This document shows, in pieces, positions 17,076 to 25,899 of a stretch of DNA of 64,000 nt; positions within the stretch are counted from its first letter, which is position 1, and each line of letters begins with the position of its first letter. Origin of the DNA: Alkalibacillus silvisoli (GTDB lineage Bacteria; Bacillota; Bacilli; Bacillales; Alkalibacillaceae). Below the pieces are notes generated by a model. It was not told where the DNA came from and made no database searches. It saw only the letters and a list, made by a program, of their open reading frames with translations. The stretch is taken from contig NZ_BAAACZ010000009.1 in the NCBI RefSeq assembly GCF_039521975.1, positions 186,001 through 250,000 of the forward strand. Direction: 5' to 3'. The position numbers and the translations under genes were made by a program.

Positions 17076-19718
17076 ATGAAACAATTACAATCACATGAAG
17101 TAAGACAAATGTTTTTAGATTTCTTTAAAGAAAAAGGTCACGGAATTGAGCCTAGTCGCTCTTTAGTTCCACAAGAAGACCCAACGCTATTATGGATTAA
17201 TAGCGGTGTAGCTACTTTAAAAAAATATTTTGACGGTCGAATCATTCCAGAAAATCCGAGAATTGTAAATGCACAAAAATCAATTAGAACAAATGATATT
17301 GAAAATGTCGGATTTACAGCAAGACACCATACGTTTTTTGAAATGCTCGGCAACTTTTCGATTGGTGAATATTTTAAAGAAAAAGCAATCGAATGGGCAT
17401 GGGAGTTTTTAACGAGTGAGAACTGGATTGGCTTTGATGAAAATAAATTGTCTGTAACGGTTCACCCTGAGGATGAAGAAGCATATGAAATCTGGCAAAA
17501 CAAGGTTGGTGTACCAACTGAACGCATTATCCGTATAGAAGAGAACTTTTGGGATATCGGTGAGGGACCTAGTGGGCCTAACACTGAGATTTTCTATGAC
17601 CGTGGTGAATCATATGGAAATGACCTAAATGACCCAGAGTTATATCCTGGTGGGGAGAACGAACGTTATTTAGAAATTTGGAACCTCGTGTTTTCACAAT
17701 TTAACCATAACCCTGATGATACTTATACACCATTACCTAAGAAAAACATTGATACAGGTATGGGCTTAGAACGTATTGTTTCAGTAATACAAGATACAAA
17801 AACGAACTTTGAAACAGACCTATTTAAACCTATTATTAATCGCACAGAAGTAATCTCTAACATCTCCTATGGTGAAACAGTAAGGCAAGATTCCGCGTTT
17901 AAAGTGATTGCAGATCATGTCAGAACCGTTGCGTTTGCAATTGGTGATGGTGCTTTACCATCGAATGAGGGTCGAGGCTATGTATTAAGAAGGCTTCTTC
18001 GTCGGGCTATTCGTTTTGCGAAAGATTTAAATATCAATGAACCTTTTATGTATCAATTAGTTGATGAAGTAGCAGACATCATGTATGAATTTTATCCAGA
18101 AGTACATGAGAAGAAAGATTTTATTAAAGAAGTCATGAAAAAAGAAGAAAAACGATTCCATGAAACCTTACAAGAAGGGTTAACTATTTTAGAGAAGGTC
18201 ATGAAAACTGAAAAAGAAAAAGGAAGTAATGTATTTCCAGGTGAAGAGGTGTTCACTCTTTATGATACATATGGCTTTCCTAAAGAATTAACAGAAGAGT
18301 ATGTACAAGCAGAAGGATTTACAATCGATGAAGCTGGCTTTGAAAAAGAAATGACAAAACAACGTGAACGTGCACGTGATGCCAGACAAAAAGTTGACTC
18401 AATGCAAGTACAAGATGAAGTGTTGCAACAAATTGAAACGCCAAGCTATTTTGTTGGCTATAAACAGTTAATAAGTGAAACAACAGTAGATGTTATGATC
18501 AAAGAGCAAGAAGAAGTCTCAGAAATCCAAGCAGGTGATGAAGCTACATTAATCCTTGCTGAAACACCTTTCTATGCAGAAAGTGGAGGGCAAATTGCTG
18601 ATAGGGGAATAATTGAGACTGAAACTGGTAAAGCTTCTGTGATGGATGTGCAAAAAGGACCTAATGGCCAGAACTTACACCAAGTGGACGTCATAGAAGG
18701 CTCTTTACAATTAAACCAGAGCGCAAAAGCACAAGTTAAACGTTATGAACGCCAACAAATAATTAAAAACCATACTGCGACACACTTACTACATCAGGCA
18801 TTAAAGGATGTATTAGGGGACCATGTTAATCAGGCTGGTTCACATGTTGCACCAGACAGACTACGCTTTGACTTTACTCATTTCAATGCGGTTACAGATG
18901 AACAACTACAACAAATTGAAGCGATTGTGAATGATAAGGTATGGAATTCACTCCCTGTAATGGTTTCACACCATTCATTAGAAGAAGCAAAGCAAATGGG
19001 TGCAATGGCATTATTCGATGCGAAGTACGGTGAACAAGTACGCGTTGTATCAGTTGATCATTATAGTATAGAGCTATGTGGTGGTTGTCATGTTGATAAC
19101 ACAGCAGAAATCGGGTTATTTAAAATTACTCAAGAAACAGGGATTGGTGCTGGTACAAGAAGAATAGAAGCTTGTACTTCTCAAGGTGCTTATGAGTATT
19201 ATCAAACTAGAGAACAGCTATTAAAAGAAGCAGCAACGAAATTAAAAACGAAAACAGAACAAGTCCCACAACGAATTGATGCACTGTTCCAAGAAATAAA
19301 AGATTTACAACGGGAAAACGAATCAATTTCAGCAAAGCTAGCTAACGTTGAATCAGCGAGTATATTAAATCAAGTTGAGACAGTTGAAGAGGTTAACTTA
19401 TTAGCGCAAAAAGTAGATGTCAGTGATATGAACGCTTTAAGAAATATGGTAGATGAATTGAAACAGCAATTAGATTCAGGTATTATCTTGTTAGCAATGG
19501 AGAATAATGGTAAGGTACAGTTAGCATCAGGAGTTTCTAAAGATTTAGTTGAACAAGGCTTCCATGCTGGTCATGTGATTAAAGAAGCGGCAAATCGCTG
19601 TGGTGGCGGTGGTGGTGGCCGTCCAGATATGGCACAAGCTGGAGGTAAACAGCCAGAGAAGATTAATGAAGCTTTAGAGTCGGCGAAAGATTACATTAAA
19701 ACTATTTTAACTTCGTAG
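17076..19718 (+). CDS. alaS: Alanyl-tRNA synthetase
   Basis: Class II synthetase charging tRNA-Ala, with editing of Ser and Gly. The 880 residues hold the catalytic core (RTNDIENVGFTARHHTFFEMLGNFSIG), tRNA-recognition domain, editing domain with the zinc site HTATHLLHQAL and CGGCHV, a coiled coil and the C-Ala domain ending in the glycine-rich stretch before RPDMAQAGGK. ATG 17076 is 7 bases after AGGAGG (17063-17068); an in-frame ATG at 17070 is only one base from it. yrzL, ruvX and yrzB follow closely, as in B. subtilis. Confidence 0.97.
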   Translation: MKQLQSHEVRQMFLDFFKEKGHGIEPSRSLVPQEDPTLLWINSGVATLKKYFDGRIIPENPRIVNAQKSIRTNDIENVGFTARHHTFFEMLGNFSIGEYFKEKAIEWAWEFLTSENWIGFDENKLSVTVHPEDEEAYEIWQNKVGVPTERIIRIEENFWDIGEGPSGPNTEIFYDRGESYGNDLNDPELYPGGENERYLEIWNLVFSQFNHNPDDTYTPLPKKNIDTGMGLERIVSVIQDTKTNFETDLFKPIINRTEVISNISYGETVRQDSAFKVIADHVRTVAFAIGDGALPSNEGRGYVLRRLLRRAIRFAKDLNINEPFMYQLVDEVADIMYEFYPEVHEKKDFIKEVMKKEEKRFHETLQEGLTILEKVMKTEKEKGSNVFPGEEVFTLYDTYGFPKELTEEYVQAEGFTIDEAGFEKEMTKQRERARDARQKVDSMQVQDEVLQQIETPSYFVGYKQLISETTVDVMIKEQEEVSEIQAGDEATLILAETPFYAESGGQIADRGIIETETGKASVMDVQKGPNGQNLHQVDVIEGSLQLNQSAKAQVKRYERQQIIKNHTATHLLHQALKDVLGDHVNQAGSHVAPDRLRFDFTHFNAVTDEQLQQIEAIVNDKVWNSLPVMVSHHSLEEAKQMGAMALFDAKYGEQVRVVSVDHYSIELCGGCHVDNTAEIGLFKITQETGIGAGTRRIEACTSQGAYEYYQTREQLLKEAATKLKTKTEQVPQRIDALFQEIKDLQRENESISAKLANVESASILNQVETVEEVNLLAQKVDVSDMNALRNMVDELKQQLDSGIILLAMENNGKVQLASGVSKDLVEQGFHAGHVIKEAANRCGGGGGGRPDMAQAGGKQPEKINEALESAKDYIKTILTS

Positions 19719-19764
19719 CTTTTAAGTATATAATGAAGATAAAGTGGTATGAGGGGGATTCAAG

Positions 19765-20025
19765 ATGACGAACGATCATACAATGAAATTTCAGTTTTCA
19801 GATGACTCGCAGGAACAATTAGTCAATGAAATTTTACACCAAGTCTATAATTCTTTAGAAGAAAAGGGGTATAATCCGATTAACCAAATTGTTGGGTACT
19901 TACTGTCGGGTGACCCTGCGTATATCCCTCGTCATAATGATGCTCGTAATTTAATCTCTCAAATAGAAAGAGATGAAATTATTGAAGAGGTTGTTAAGAC
20001 ATATTTAAAAACGAATAACGAATAA
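19765..20025 (+). CDS. yrzL: IreB-family (UPF0297) regulatory protein
   Basis: Eighty-six residues of the UPF0297/IreB family. The conserved core is EKGYNPINQIVGYLLSGDPAYIPRHNDARNLI (about residues 35-66). The Enterococcus member IreB is a substrate of the Ser/Thr kinase IreK and modulates cephalosporin resistance; the B. subtilis YrzL role is unclear. The N-terminal threonines (TNDHT) are candidate phosphorylation sites by analogy only. It always sits between alaS and the YqgF/RuvX gene in Bacillota, as here, with 12 bases to the next start. Confidence 0.92.
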   Translation: MTNDHTMKFQFSDDSQEQLVNEILHQVYNSLEEKGYNPINQIVGYLLSGDPAYIPRHNDARNLISQIERDEIIEEVVKTYLKTNNE

Positions 20026-20037
20026 AGAGGATTGTTA

Positions 20038-20454
20038 ATGAAAACATTAGGTTTAGATGTTGGTGAAAAAACAATAGGAGTGGCTGTATCAGACGCTCTA
20101 CAATTTACTGCTCAAGGAATTAAAACGATTCATTGGAATGAAGATGATTATTCTACTATTCATGAGTCCTTTGAACAATTAATAAAAGAACATGAAATTA
20201 GTAAAATTGTTGTTGGCTTACCTAAAAATATGAATGGTACAATTGGTGAACGGGGTGAGGCAAGTGAAAGGTTTGCTTCATACCTTGAAAAGAAATTCTC
20301 TCTACCTGTTGTACTATGGGATGAACGTTTGACGACTATGGCTGCTGAGCGCGTATTACTTGATGCTGACATAAGTCGAAAAAAACGCAAAAAAGTTATA
20401 GATAAAATGGCGGCGATGATGATTTTGCAAAGCTATCTTGATTCTAACCGCTAA
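20038..20454 (+). CDS. yrrK: YqgF/RuvX-family nuclease (putative Holliday junction resolvase, 16S rRNA processing)
   Basis: RNase H-fold protein of 138 residues, the usual length. Visible motifs are the N-terminal LGLDVGEKTIGVAVSD with the first acidic residue, the KIVVGLPKNMNGT strand and VLWDERLTTMAAERVL followed by a KKRKKVIDKMAA tail. The family has been proposed as a Holliday-junction resolvase and shown to act in 5' maturation of 16S rRNA; the sequence does not choose between these. ATG 20038 follows AAAGAGG with 7 bases spacing; a TTG at 20032 is too close to the SD. Confidence 0.93.
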   Translation: MKTLGLDVGEKTIGVAVSDALQFTAQGIKTIHWNEDDYSTIHESFEQLIKEHEISKIVVGLPKNMNGTIGERGEASERFASYLEKKFSLPVVLWDERLTTMAAERVLLDADISRKKRKKVIDKMAAMMILQSYLDSNR

Positions 20455-20468
20455 AAGGAGTGTTACTC

Positions 20469-20753
20469 ATGCAAGAGAAAGAACGGATTATTATTCCTGA
20501 TGAATCAGGTGAAGAGCATTTATTCGATGTCTTGTTTACATTTGATGTCGACCATACCGAAAAGTCTTATTTAGTTGCTGTACCGGTTGAGCAGGCTGAA
20601 GAAGAAGAAGTCGAAGTATTCGCTTTTCGATTTGAGGAAACTGAAGGTGACCCTGATGATCTCACTTTATACCAGATTGAAACTGATGAAGAGTGGGAAA
20701 TGGTTGAAGAAATGTTATCTACATTTACTGAATCAGAAGAAGAATCAAACTAA
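20469..20753 (+). CDS. yrzB: DUF1292 family protein
   Basis: Ninety-four residues, very acidic, with the DUF1292 pattern: a strand-rich start (ERIIIPDESGEEHLFDVLFTF) and the ending ETDEEWEMVEEMLSTF. Function is unknown in the family; it is widely kept next to yqgF/ruvX in Bacillota. ATG 20469 is favoured because AAAGGAGTG ends 6 bases before it; GTG 20460 lies inside that SD. It is the last gene of the alaS group. Confidence 0.88.
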   Translation: MQEKERIIIPDESGEEHLFDVLFTFDVDHTEKSYLVAVPVEQAEEEEVEVFAFRFEETEGDPDDLTLYQIETDEEWEMVEEMLSTFTESEEESN

Positions 20754-20854
20754 AATTTTGATATAAAAAGGCGAACATTGACTAGTATAGTGTGCATATT
20801 TCGGACAACGGGTATTAGACCAGTCAGGTTTGCTAGTAGTTCGGATATTTTATT

Positions 20855-20885
20855 GGCTGAAGACTTTTGTCTTTAGCCTCTTTTT
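20855..20885 (+). terminator. Intrinsic terminator after the alaS-yrzB operon
   Basis: GGCTGAAGAC and GTCTTTAGCC pair (one G-U) around TTTT, then TCTTTTT. It lies about 100 bases after yrzB. The bases between (20757-20850) show no ORF or match that I recognise. Confidence 0.85.
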
Positions 20886-20986
20886 ATATGTTATTTAGGT
20901 TATTTGTAGACAAAGATAGAAAAATATCAAATTTTATTTTATACTTTTAGTTGTATTATAGAAAGGTAATGATAGGGGGAAGAACA

Positions 20987-22120
20987 TTGGCAGCTTCCAA
21001 TGATCAAAATAAATTAATAAAAGAACGGATTAAAGAAGCAAGTATCGCTAGAAAGATTGTATTGATTGTCATTTTAGTGTCATTAATTGTATTAGGTGTA
21101 GGAGGGTATTTGGCTTATAATTATGTCAACGAAGGATTAAATCCGGTTGACCCTGATGATGATGAATTAATTGAAGTTGAAATACCAATGGGATCAAGCA
21201 CAGGGGATATAGCAGATATTCTTGAAGATCATAATGTGATTAATAATGCTAATATATTTCAATTGTATGTCACGTTTAAGAACGAGTCAGGTTTTCAAGC
21301 GGGTGAATATCAATTATCAAAAAGTTTAGAGCTTGATGAAATTATCGAATCATTGAAAACAGGTGTCATCATGGTTGATCCTCTGTTTTCAATTACAATT
21401 CCTGAGGGTACTAATATTGAGCGGATCGCTGAAATAGTTGCCAGTGAAACTGCAATTGAAGAAGACGAATTTCTTGATTATATGACAGACGAAGAGTTTA
21501 TTGAATCCATGATGGAGCAATTTCCTGATTTACTTAATGAAGAAATTTTAGATGAAGACGTTAGATATCCATTAGAAGGTTATCTTTACGCTATTACTTA
21601 TCCATTTTTTGAAGAAGACCCTACGATTGAAGAAATCATTGAAATGATGCTAGAGCAAACGCAAAACCAAGTATATGAGTATATTGAGCAAATAGATGCA
21701 AGAGGCTTATCTATTCATGAAGCATTAACTTTAACTTCAATCATTGAGATGGAAGCAGTTGGTGAAGAGGATCGTCGTATGATTTCAGGTGTCTTTTACA
21801 ATCGTTTAGATGAACCGATGCCTCTACAAACCGACCCAACGGTTTTATATGCCATGGGTGAGCATCATCAAAGAGTATTGTATGAACACTTGGAATATGA
21901 GAACCCTTATAACACATATGAAAATTCTGGATTACCACCAGGACCTATTTCAAACTTCCACGAAAATGCATTACAAGCAGCTGTGCAACCAGAATATCAT
22001 GATTATCTATATTTTGTTGCCTCATATGAAGGTGATAATTATTATGCTGAGGATTATGATGAGCATCAACAAAATATTGAAGAACACAGACCACCACGTG
22101 ATGAAGAGGAAGAAGACTAA
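20987..22120 (+). CDS. mltG: Endolytic murein transglycosylase MltG (YceG-like)
   Basis: Membrane-anchored lytic transglycosylase that cuts nascent glycan strands. The 377 residues start with a basic cytoplasmic tail, one membrane helix at about 23-45 (IVLIVILVSLIVLGVGGYLAYNYV), a LysM-like segment and the YceG domain with catalytic glutamate in LTSIIEMEAVGEEDRRMISGVFYNRL, MPLQTDPTVLYAMG and the NPYNTYENSGLPPGPISN motif. The TTG start at 20987 follows AGGGGGA by 6 bases; an in-frame ATG at 20969 is less well placed. The tail is strongly acidic (EDYDEHQQ...DEEEED). B. subtilis yrrL is the positional equivalent. Confidence 0.93.
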   Translation: MAASNDQNKLIKERIKEASIARKIVLIVILVSLIVLGVGGYLAYNYVNEGLNPVDPDDDELIEVEIPMGSSTGDIADILEDHNVINNANIFQLYVTFKNESGFQAGEYQLSKSLELDEIIESLKTGVIMVDPLFSITIPEGTNIERIAEIVASETAIEEDEFLDYMTDEEFIESMMEQFPDLLNEEILDEDVRYPLEGYLYAITYPFFEEDPTIEEIIEMMLEQTQNQVYEYIEQIDARGLSIHEALTLTSIIEMEAVGEEDRRMISGVFYNRLDEPMPLQTDPTVLYAMGEHHQRVLYEHLEYENPYNTYENSGLPPGPISNFHENALQAAVQPEYHDYLYFVASYEGDNYYAEDYDEHQQNIEEHRPPRDEEEED

Positions 22121-22127
22121 AAAAATA

Positions 22128-22165
22128 GGGAATGCTGAAAATCATTCGCATTCCCGTCTTTTTTT
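22128..22165 (+). terminator. Intrinsic terminator after mltG
   Basis: GGGAATGC (22128-22135) and GCATTCCC (22148-22155) pair, then GTC and seven T's. Confidence 0.85.
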
Positions 22166-22226
22166 GTGGTAAAATACTTTAATTGTAAAGGAAAATAATA
22201 TGTCATTGCCTTTTTGGGGGTAAACA

Positions 22227-22868
22227 ATGAATCAAACTAAACAATACATCCAATCATTATACGAGGACAAAGATTCATTAATTCAATCAATGCAACAGTA
22301 TGCTGAAGAACACGGGATTCCAATTATGGAGAAAGACGGAATAGAATTTTTAAAACAATTAATTCGTATTCATAAACCGAAGTCTATTGTTGAAATAGGT
22401 GCGGCTATAGGCTATTCTGCTATACAGATGGCTAGCAGTAATTCTGAGGTTAAAGTTCATACAGTCGAACGTGACGAACAACGTTATCATGATGCCATTT
22501 ATTTTATTAAACAAGCTGGGTTAGAAGCAAGAATTAACATAACACATGATAATGCGATTAATTGGCTTAATCAATTCTCTAATGATCTACACATCGATTT
22601 CGTGTTTGTAGATGCAGCTAAAGGTGAATACAAAGATTACGTAGAGAAAATCGATCCATTTTTAAAACCGGGTAGTCTTTTAGTAGTTGACAATGTGTTG
22701 TTTAAGGGGTATGTTTCAAAAGAGAAACAAGAGAACAGACGATTTGTTAAAATCGGAGATAAGATTGCTTCTTTTAATGAGTGGCTATATAAACATCCTC
22801 ACTATACGACAACAATAGTTGAAACAGGGGATGGTGTAGCAATCGCTATAAAAACTAACGAAGAATGA
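22227..22868 (+). CDS. yrrM: SAM-dependent O-methyltransferase (TrmR/YrrM type)
   Basis: Class I methyltransferase of 213 residues. The SAM loop IVEIGAAIGYSAIQMA is at about 53-68, the acidic motif VHTVERD follows, and the metal-binding family signature is IDFVFVDAAKGEYKDYVE with VDNVLFKG downstream. Its B. subtilis equivalent, YrrM (TrmR), methylates 5-hydroxyuridine 34 of tRNA. From memory, B. subtilis has the U32 peptidase-like genes yrrN and yrrO after yrrM; here udk follows directly. Confidence 0.9.
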   Translation: MNQTKQYIQSLYEDKDSLIQSMQQYAEEHGIPIMEKDGIEFLKQLIRIHKPKSIVEIGAAIGYSAIQMASSNSEVKVHTVERDEQRYHDAIYFIKQAGLEARINITHDNAINWLNQFSNDLHIDFVFVDAAKGEYKDYVEKIDPFLKPGSLLVVDNVLFKGYVSKEKQENRRFVKIGDKIASFNEWLYKHPHYTTTIVETGDGVAIAIKTNEE

Positions 22869-22898
22869 ACATGACCTTAGAAGGGAGTACTCATAAAA

Positions 22899-23531
22899 TT
22901 GAACGACAAGCCGATTGTAATTGGTGTTGCAGGTGGTACAGGCTCTGGTAAAACAACCGTGACGCGTACAATCTGTGATCAGTTTGAAAATACATCTATA
23001 CTTATGCTAGAACAAGATTCATATTACAAAGATCAGTCTCATATACCATATGAAGAGCGTTTGAATACAAATTATGACCACCCTTTAGCTTTTGACAATG
23101 ACTTGTTATTAGAACAAATCGACCTTTTGAGAAAACGTCAATCAGTTGAAAAACCAGTCTATAATTACGAGCTTCATACACGTTCTAATGAAACAATTAC
23201 AATTGAACCACAAGAAGTTATAATTTTAGAAGGAATTTTAGTATTAGAAGACGAAAGATTACGTAATATGATGGATATAAAAGTTTTTGTTGATACTGAT
23301 GCTGATATCCGAATCATAAGAAGAATGATGAGAGATATTAAAGAGCGCGGAAGAACGCTTGAATCAGTTATGGATCAATATATTAACGTAGTTAGACCCA
23401 TGCACCTACAATTTGTGGAACCGGCAAAACGGTATGCAGATATCATTATTCCAGAAGGTGGACAAAACCACGTAGCAATAGATTTACTATCAACTAAAAT
23501 AAAAAGCATTATTGATCAAAAACAAATATAA
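22899..23531 (+). CDS. udk: Uridine kinase
   Basis: Pyrimidine-salvage kinase phosphorylating uridine and cytidine with ATP or GTP. The 210 residues include the P-loop GVAGGTGSGKTTV (about 8-20), the nucleoside site DSYYKDQ and DHPLAFD, and the lid region IRRMMRDIKERGRTLESVMDQY. Translation starts at TTG 22899 after GAAGGGAG with a rather long spacing (about 11). The gene lies 30 bases after yrrM and before greA, the same order as B. subtilis. Confidence 0.95.
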   Translation: MNDKPIVIGVAGGTGSGKTTVTRTICDQFENTSILMLEQDSYYKDQSHIPYEERLNTNYDHPLAFDNDLLLEQIDLLRKRQSVEKPVYNYELHTRSNETITIEPQEVIILEGILVLEDERLRNMMDIKVFVDTDADIRIIRRMMRDIKERGRTLESVMDQYINVVRPMHLQFVEPAKRYADIIIPEGGQNHVAIDLLSTKIKSIIDQKQI

Positions 23532-23591
23532 ATTATACATCATAACTAATAGTAATGGAAACAGAGAAATGAAATAAAGGAGTGTTAAGTC

Positions 23592-24068
23592 ATGGCAGAA
23601 GAAAAAAGCTATTATATGACTGAAGAGGGGAAGCAAAAAATCGAAGAGGAATTGGAAGAGCTAAAAACCGTTAGACGACCAGAAGTGGTAGAACGTATAA
23701 AGGTAGCTCGAGGGTTTGGAGATCTTTCTGAGAACTCTGAGTATGATGCGGCTAAAGATGAACAGGCATTTGTAGAATCACGCATATCACAACTAGAGAA
23801 TATGATTCGCTATGCTGTCATCATAGAAAATGATGAAGAAAATACCGAAGTTGTCCAATTAGGAAAGACAGTAGTATTTGAAGAATTACCAGATGGTGAT
23901 GAAGAAGAGTATCAGATCGTAGGTAGTGCAGAAGCAGATCCATTTGAAGGTAGAATATCCAATGACTCACCGATGGCTCAAAGTTTAATTGGTAAAGTGA
24001 TTGGTGATCAAGTGATGGTTCAAACACCAGGTGGCGAATTTGAAGTGAAAATTAAAGAAGTAAAATAA
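23592..24068 (+). CDS. greA: Transcription elongation factor GreA
   Basis: Cleavage factor that rescues backtracked RNA polymerase through its secondary channel. The 158 residues consist of an N-terminal antiparallel coiled coil with the conserved acidic tip (GDLSENSEYDAAKDEQ, about 40-55) and a C-terminal FKBP-like domain (ISNDSPMAQSLIGKVIGDQVMVQTPGG). The start ATG follows AAAGGAGTGTTAAGTC. A hairpin closes the transcript just downstream. Confidence 0.97.
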   Translation: MAEEKSYYMTEEGKQKIEEELEELKTVRRPEVVERIKVARGFGDLSENSEYDAAKDEQAFVESRISQLENMIRYAVIIENDEENTEVVQLGKTVVFEELPDGDEEEYQIVGSAEADPFEGRISNDSPMAQSLIGKVIGDQVMVQTPGGEFEVKIKEVK

Positions 24069-24076
24069 TCATCTTA

Positions 24077-24108
24077 TAGTCCTACACAAAAGCTGTGTAG
24101 GACTATTT
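24077..24108 (+). terminator. Intrinsic terminator after greA
   Basis: TAGTCCTACAC (24077-24087) and GTGTAGGACTA (24095-24105) form a perfect 11-bp stem, with a short T-run. The 290 bases that follow have only an extended -10 at 24263. Confidence 0.8.
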
Positions 24109-24262
24109 AGAAGCTTCTAAGAGTATATTGTTTGCATTTAAGATTTGTACTTGAGTTTGTCGTGGTAGGATGGTCGAAGGTCGCACATTAGTTTGAATAA
24201 ATCTGAGTCTTGAGATAAAATCTTCAGTTTGTAAAAATCCTAACTAATACAAATTTGATGGG

Positions 24263-24271
24263 TGCTATAAT
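24263..24271 (+). promoter_or_regulatory. Extended -10 promoter upstream of yrrS
   Basis: TGCTATAAT is a perfect extended -10 with no clear -35. The leader to yrrS would be about 115 nt. Confidence 0.5.
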
Positions 24272-24395
24272 GAGCTACTTCGCTTTTAGACTATTTAAAC
24301 TAAGAAACAAAACCAGTTTATTCTCAAATGTTATGTTTGTTTCTGGCACATTCAATGTCTAAAGAAGGATTTGGTCTTTTAGGGGGGAATCACTT

Positions 24396-25091
24396 ATGGA
24401 AAACGAAAATTCAGCATATAGTCGTTCTGAGCGTTTCGAGAAACGCCGTAAAAACACAAAAACGATGAATTATCTTATTTGGATTGTCATTATTCTGATT
24501 ATTATTTTGATCAGTTTTTGGGTCTTTGGAGGAGATGACGATTTAGATGAAAATGAAGAAAATGAACAAACAGAAGAGCAAACTGATGAAGAAGTAGAAG
24601 AATCAGAACAAGAGGAAAACGAAGCCGGTGAAGATAATAGTAACTCTGAGCAAGAAGGCTCAGATGAAAATCGTGATGAAACAACAGAAGAGAATACTAA
24701 TCAAGAAGAGGCTGAAGAAGAAGTAGTGTATGACTCAGATGAAGACAATGTCAGTCGCGTATTCGAGCGAAATTGGGATCCAATTGGAACAGAGCAAGAT
24801 GAACCTCACACGACAGAGTATAGTGAGGGAACACAAGATCGTTTGGAAATGGAACAAGCAATCATTTATGCAACAGGTTTATCTGAGGATAACATCGTCT
24901 TCTGGCGTTTAGAAAGTCATGGTATTCCCAATCATGTCATTGGTACTGTAACCAACTCACAACAAGATGAGATTTACCGAGTTTATTTAGATTGGATTGA
25001 AAACGAAGGCTGGCAACCTCAAAAAGTAGAAGAATTATATGAAAATGACCGTCATCCTGAATACAACACTGAAGAAAATGAAGAAGAATAA
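24396..25091 (+). CDS. yrrS: YrrS-family (DUF1510) membrane-anchored protein
   Basis: 231 residues: a basic N-terminus (SRSERFEKRRKNTKT), one membrane helix at about 26-44, a roughly 75-residue linker made almost wholly of Glu, Asp, Gln, Asn and Ser, and a C-terminal DUF1510 domain (VFERNWDPIGTEQDEPHTTEYSEG ... NEGWQPQKVEELYEN). B. subtilis yrrS is co-transcribed with pbpI (yrrR), a sporulation-linked penicillin-binding protein; that neighbour is absent here. The linker is more acidic than the Lys/Asp/Ser-rich linker I recall in B. subtilis, in keeping with a salt-adapted surface protein. SD: AGGGGGG before ATG 24396. Confidence 0.85.
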   Translation: MENENSAYSRSERFEKRRKNTKTMNYLIWIVIILIIILISFWVFGGDDDLDENEENEQTEEQTDEEVEESEQEENEAGEDNSNSEQEGSDENRDETTEENTNQEEAEEEVVYDSDEDNVSRVFERNWDPIGTEQDEPHTTEYSEGTQDRLEMEQAIIYATGLSEDNIVFWRLESHGIPNHVIGTVTNSQQDEIYRVYLDWIENEGWQPQKVEELYENDRHPEYNTEENEEE

Positions 25092-25114
25092 AAGTGAAAG
25101 AAGGGTATACAACG

Positions 25115-25804
25115 ATGAGATACGGAATTATTGGAGCAATGCAAGAAGAACTAGATTGGCTAAAATCACAAATAGAAATTAACGAAGAGGTTGTTGTCGC
25201 TAACTGTAAGTTTTATATCGGGAGTTACGGTGTTCATGAAGTTGTATTACTCCAATCTGGAATAGGAAAAGTTAATGCAGCCATGTCGACAACAATTTTA
25301 CACGAAAGATTCTCACCTGATTATGTTATAAATACAGGTTCTTCAGGAGGAGTCGAGCCTAGTTTAAATGTTGGAGATATAGTCATTGGCAAAGAAACGA
25401 TCCACCATGACGCTGATGCAACAGGATTTGGTTATAAATATGGACAAATCCCGCAAATGCCAGAAACTTTTTCATCAAATAACGAGTTAATCGAAAAAGC
25501 ATTACAAGTAAAAAATGTTTTGCCAGATAATCTTCAAGTAACAGAAGGGTTGATTGGAACTGGTGATTCATTTATGTCCGACTTAGAGCACGTCAATGCT
25601 GTGAAGGAACAATTGCCTAATGTTAAAGCTTTAGAAATGGAAGCTGCCTCAATCGCACAAGTCTGTTATCAATACGATACACCTTGTTTAATTATACGCT
25701 CCTTATCTGATATTGCAGGAAAAGAATCAAACATTTCATTTAAAGAGTACTTAGACGAGGCTGCTAAGAATAGTGCATCATTTATTTTAGAAATGTTAAA
25801 GTAA
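25115..25804 (+). CDS. mtnN: 5'-methylthioadenosine/S-adenosylhomocysteine nucleosidase
   Basis: Cleaves MTA, SAH and 5'-deoxyadenosine to adenine plus the thioribose, feeding methionine salvage and the activated methyl cycle. The 229 residues show GIIGAMQEEL at the start (catalytic Glu), SGIGKVNAAMSTT, INTGSSGG, the EMEAASIAQVC motif around residue 172 and IRSLSDIAGKE with the catalytic Asp. ATG 25115 follows GAAGGG; a GTG at 25094 is in frame but adds a non-conserved stretch. It is 23 bases after yrrS and is followed by a strong terminator. Confidence 0.95.
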   Translation: MRYGIIGAMQEELDWLKSQIEINEEVVVANCKFYIGSYGVHEVVLLQSGIGKVNAAMSTTILHERFSPDYVINTGSSGGVEPSLNVGDIVIGKETIHHDADATGFGYKYGQIPQMPETFSSNNELIEKALQVKNVLPDNLQVTEGLIGTGDSFMSDLEHVNAVKEQLPNVKALEMEAASIAQVCYQYDTPCLIIRSLSDIAGKESNISFKEYLDEAAKNSASFILEMLK

Positions 25805-25816
25805 CTGTAACGTAAT

Positions 25817-25854
25817 AAAACACAGCTAGCTATAAATCAGTTAGCTGTGTTTTT
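25817..25854 (+). terminator. Intrinsic terminator after mtnN
   Basis: AAAACACAGCTA (25817-25828) and TAGCTGTGTTTT (25842-25853) form a 12-bp stem with A and T flanks, so it could work on both strands and also serve the minus-strand gene at 25900. Confidence 0.88.
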
Positions 25855-25899
25855 AGGTTGGTTTAATATATTTAATTTTAAAAAGCATTGAATGTGCTC

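Noticed and set aside
24270..24362. 30-codon ORF (MSYFAFRLFKLR...) before yrrS
   Set aside because: Its ATG overlaps the -10 element of the presumed promoter, leaving no leader or SD.
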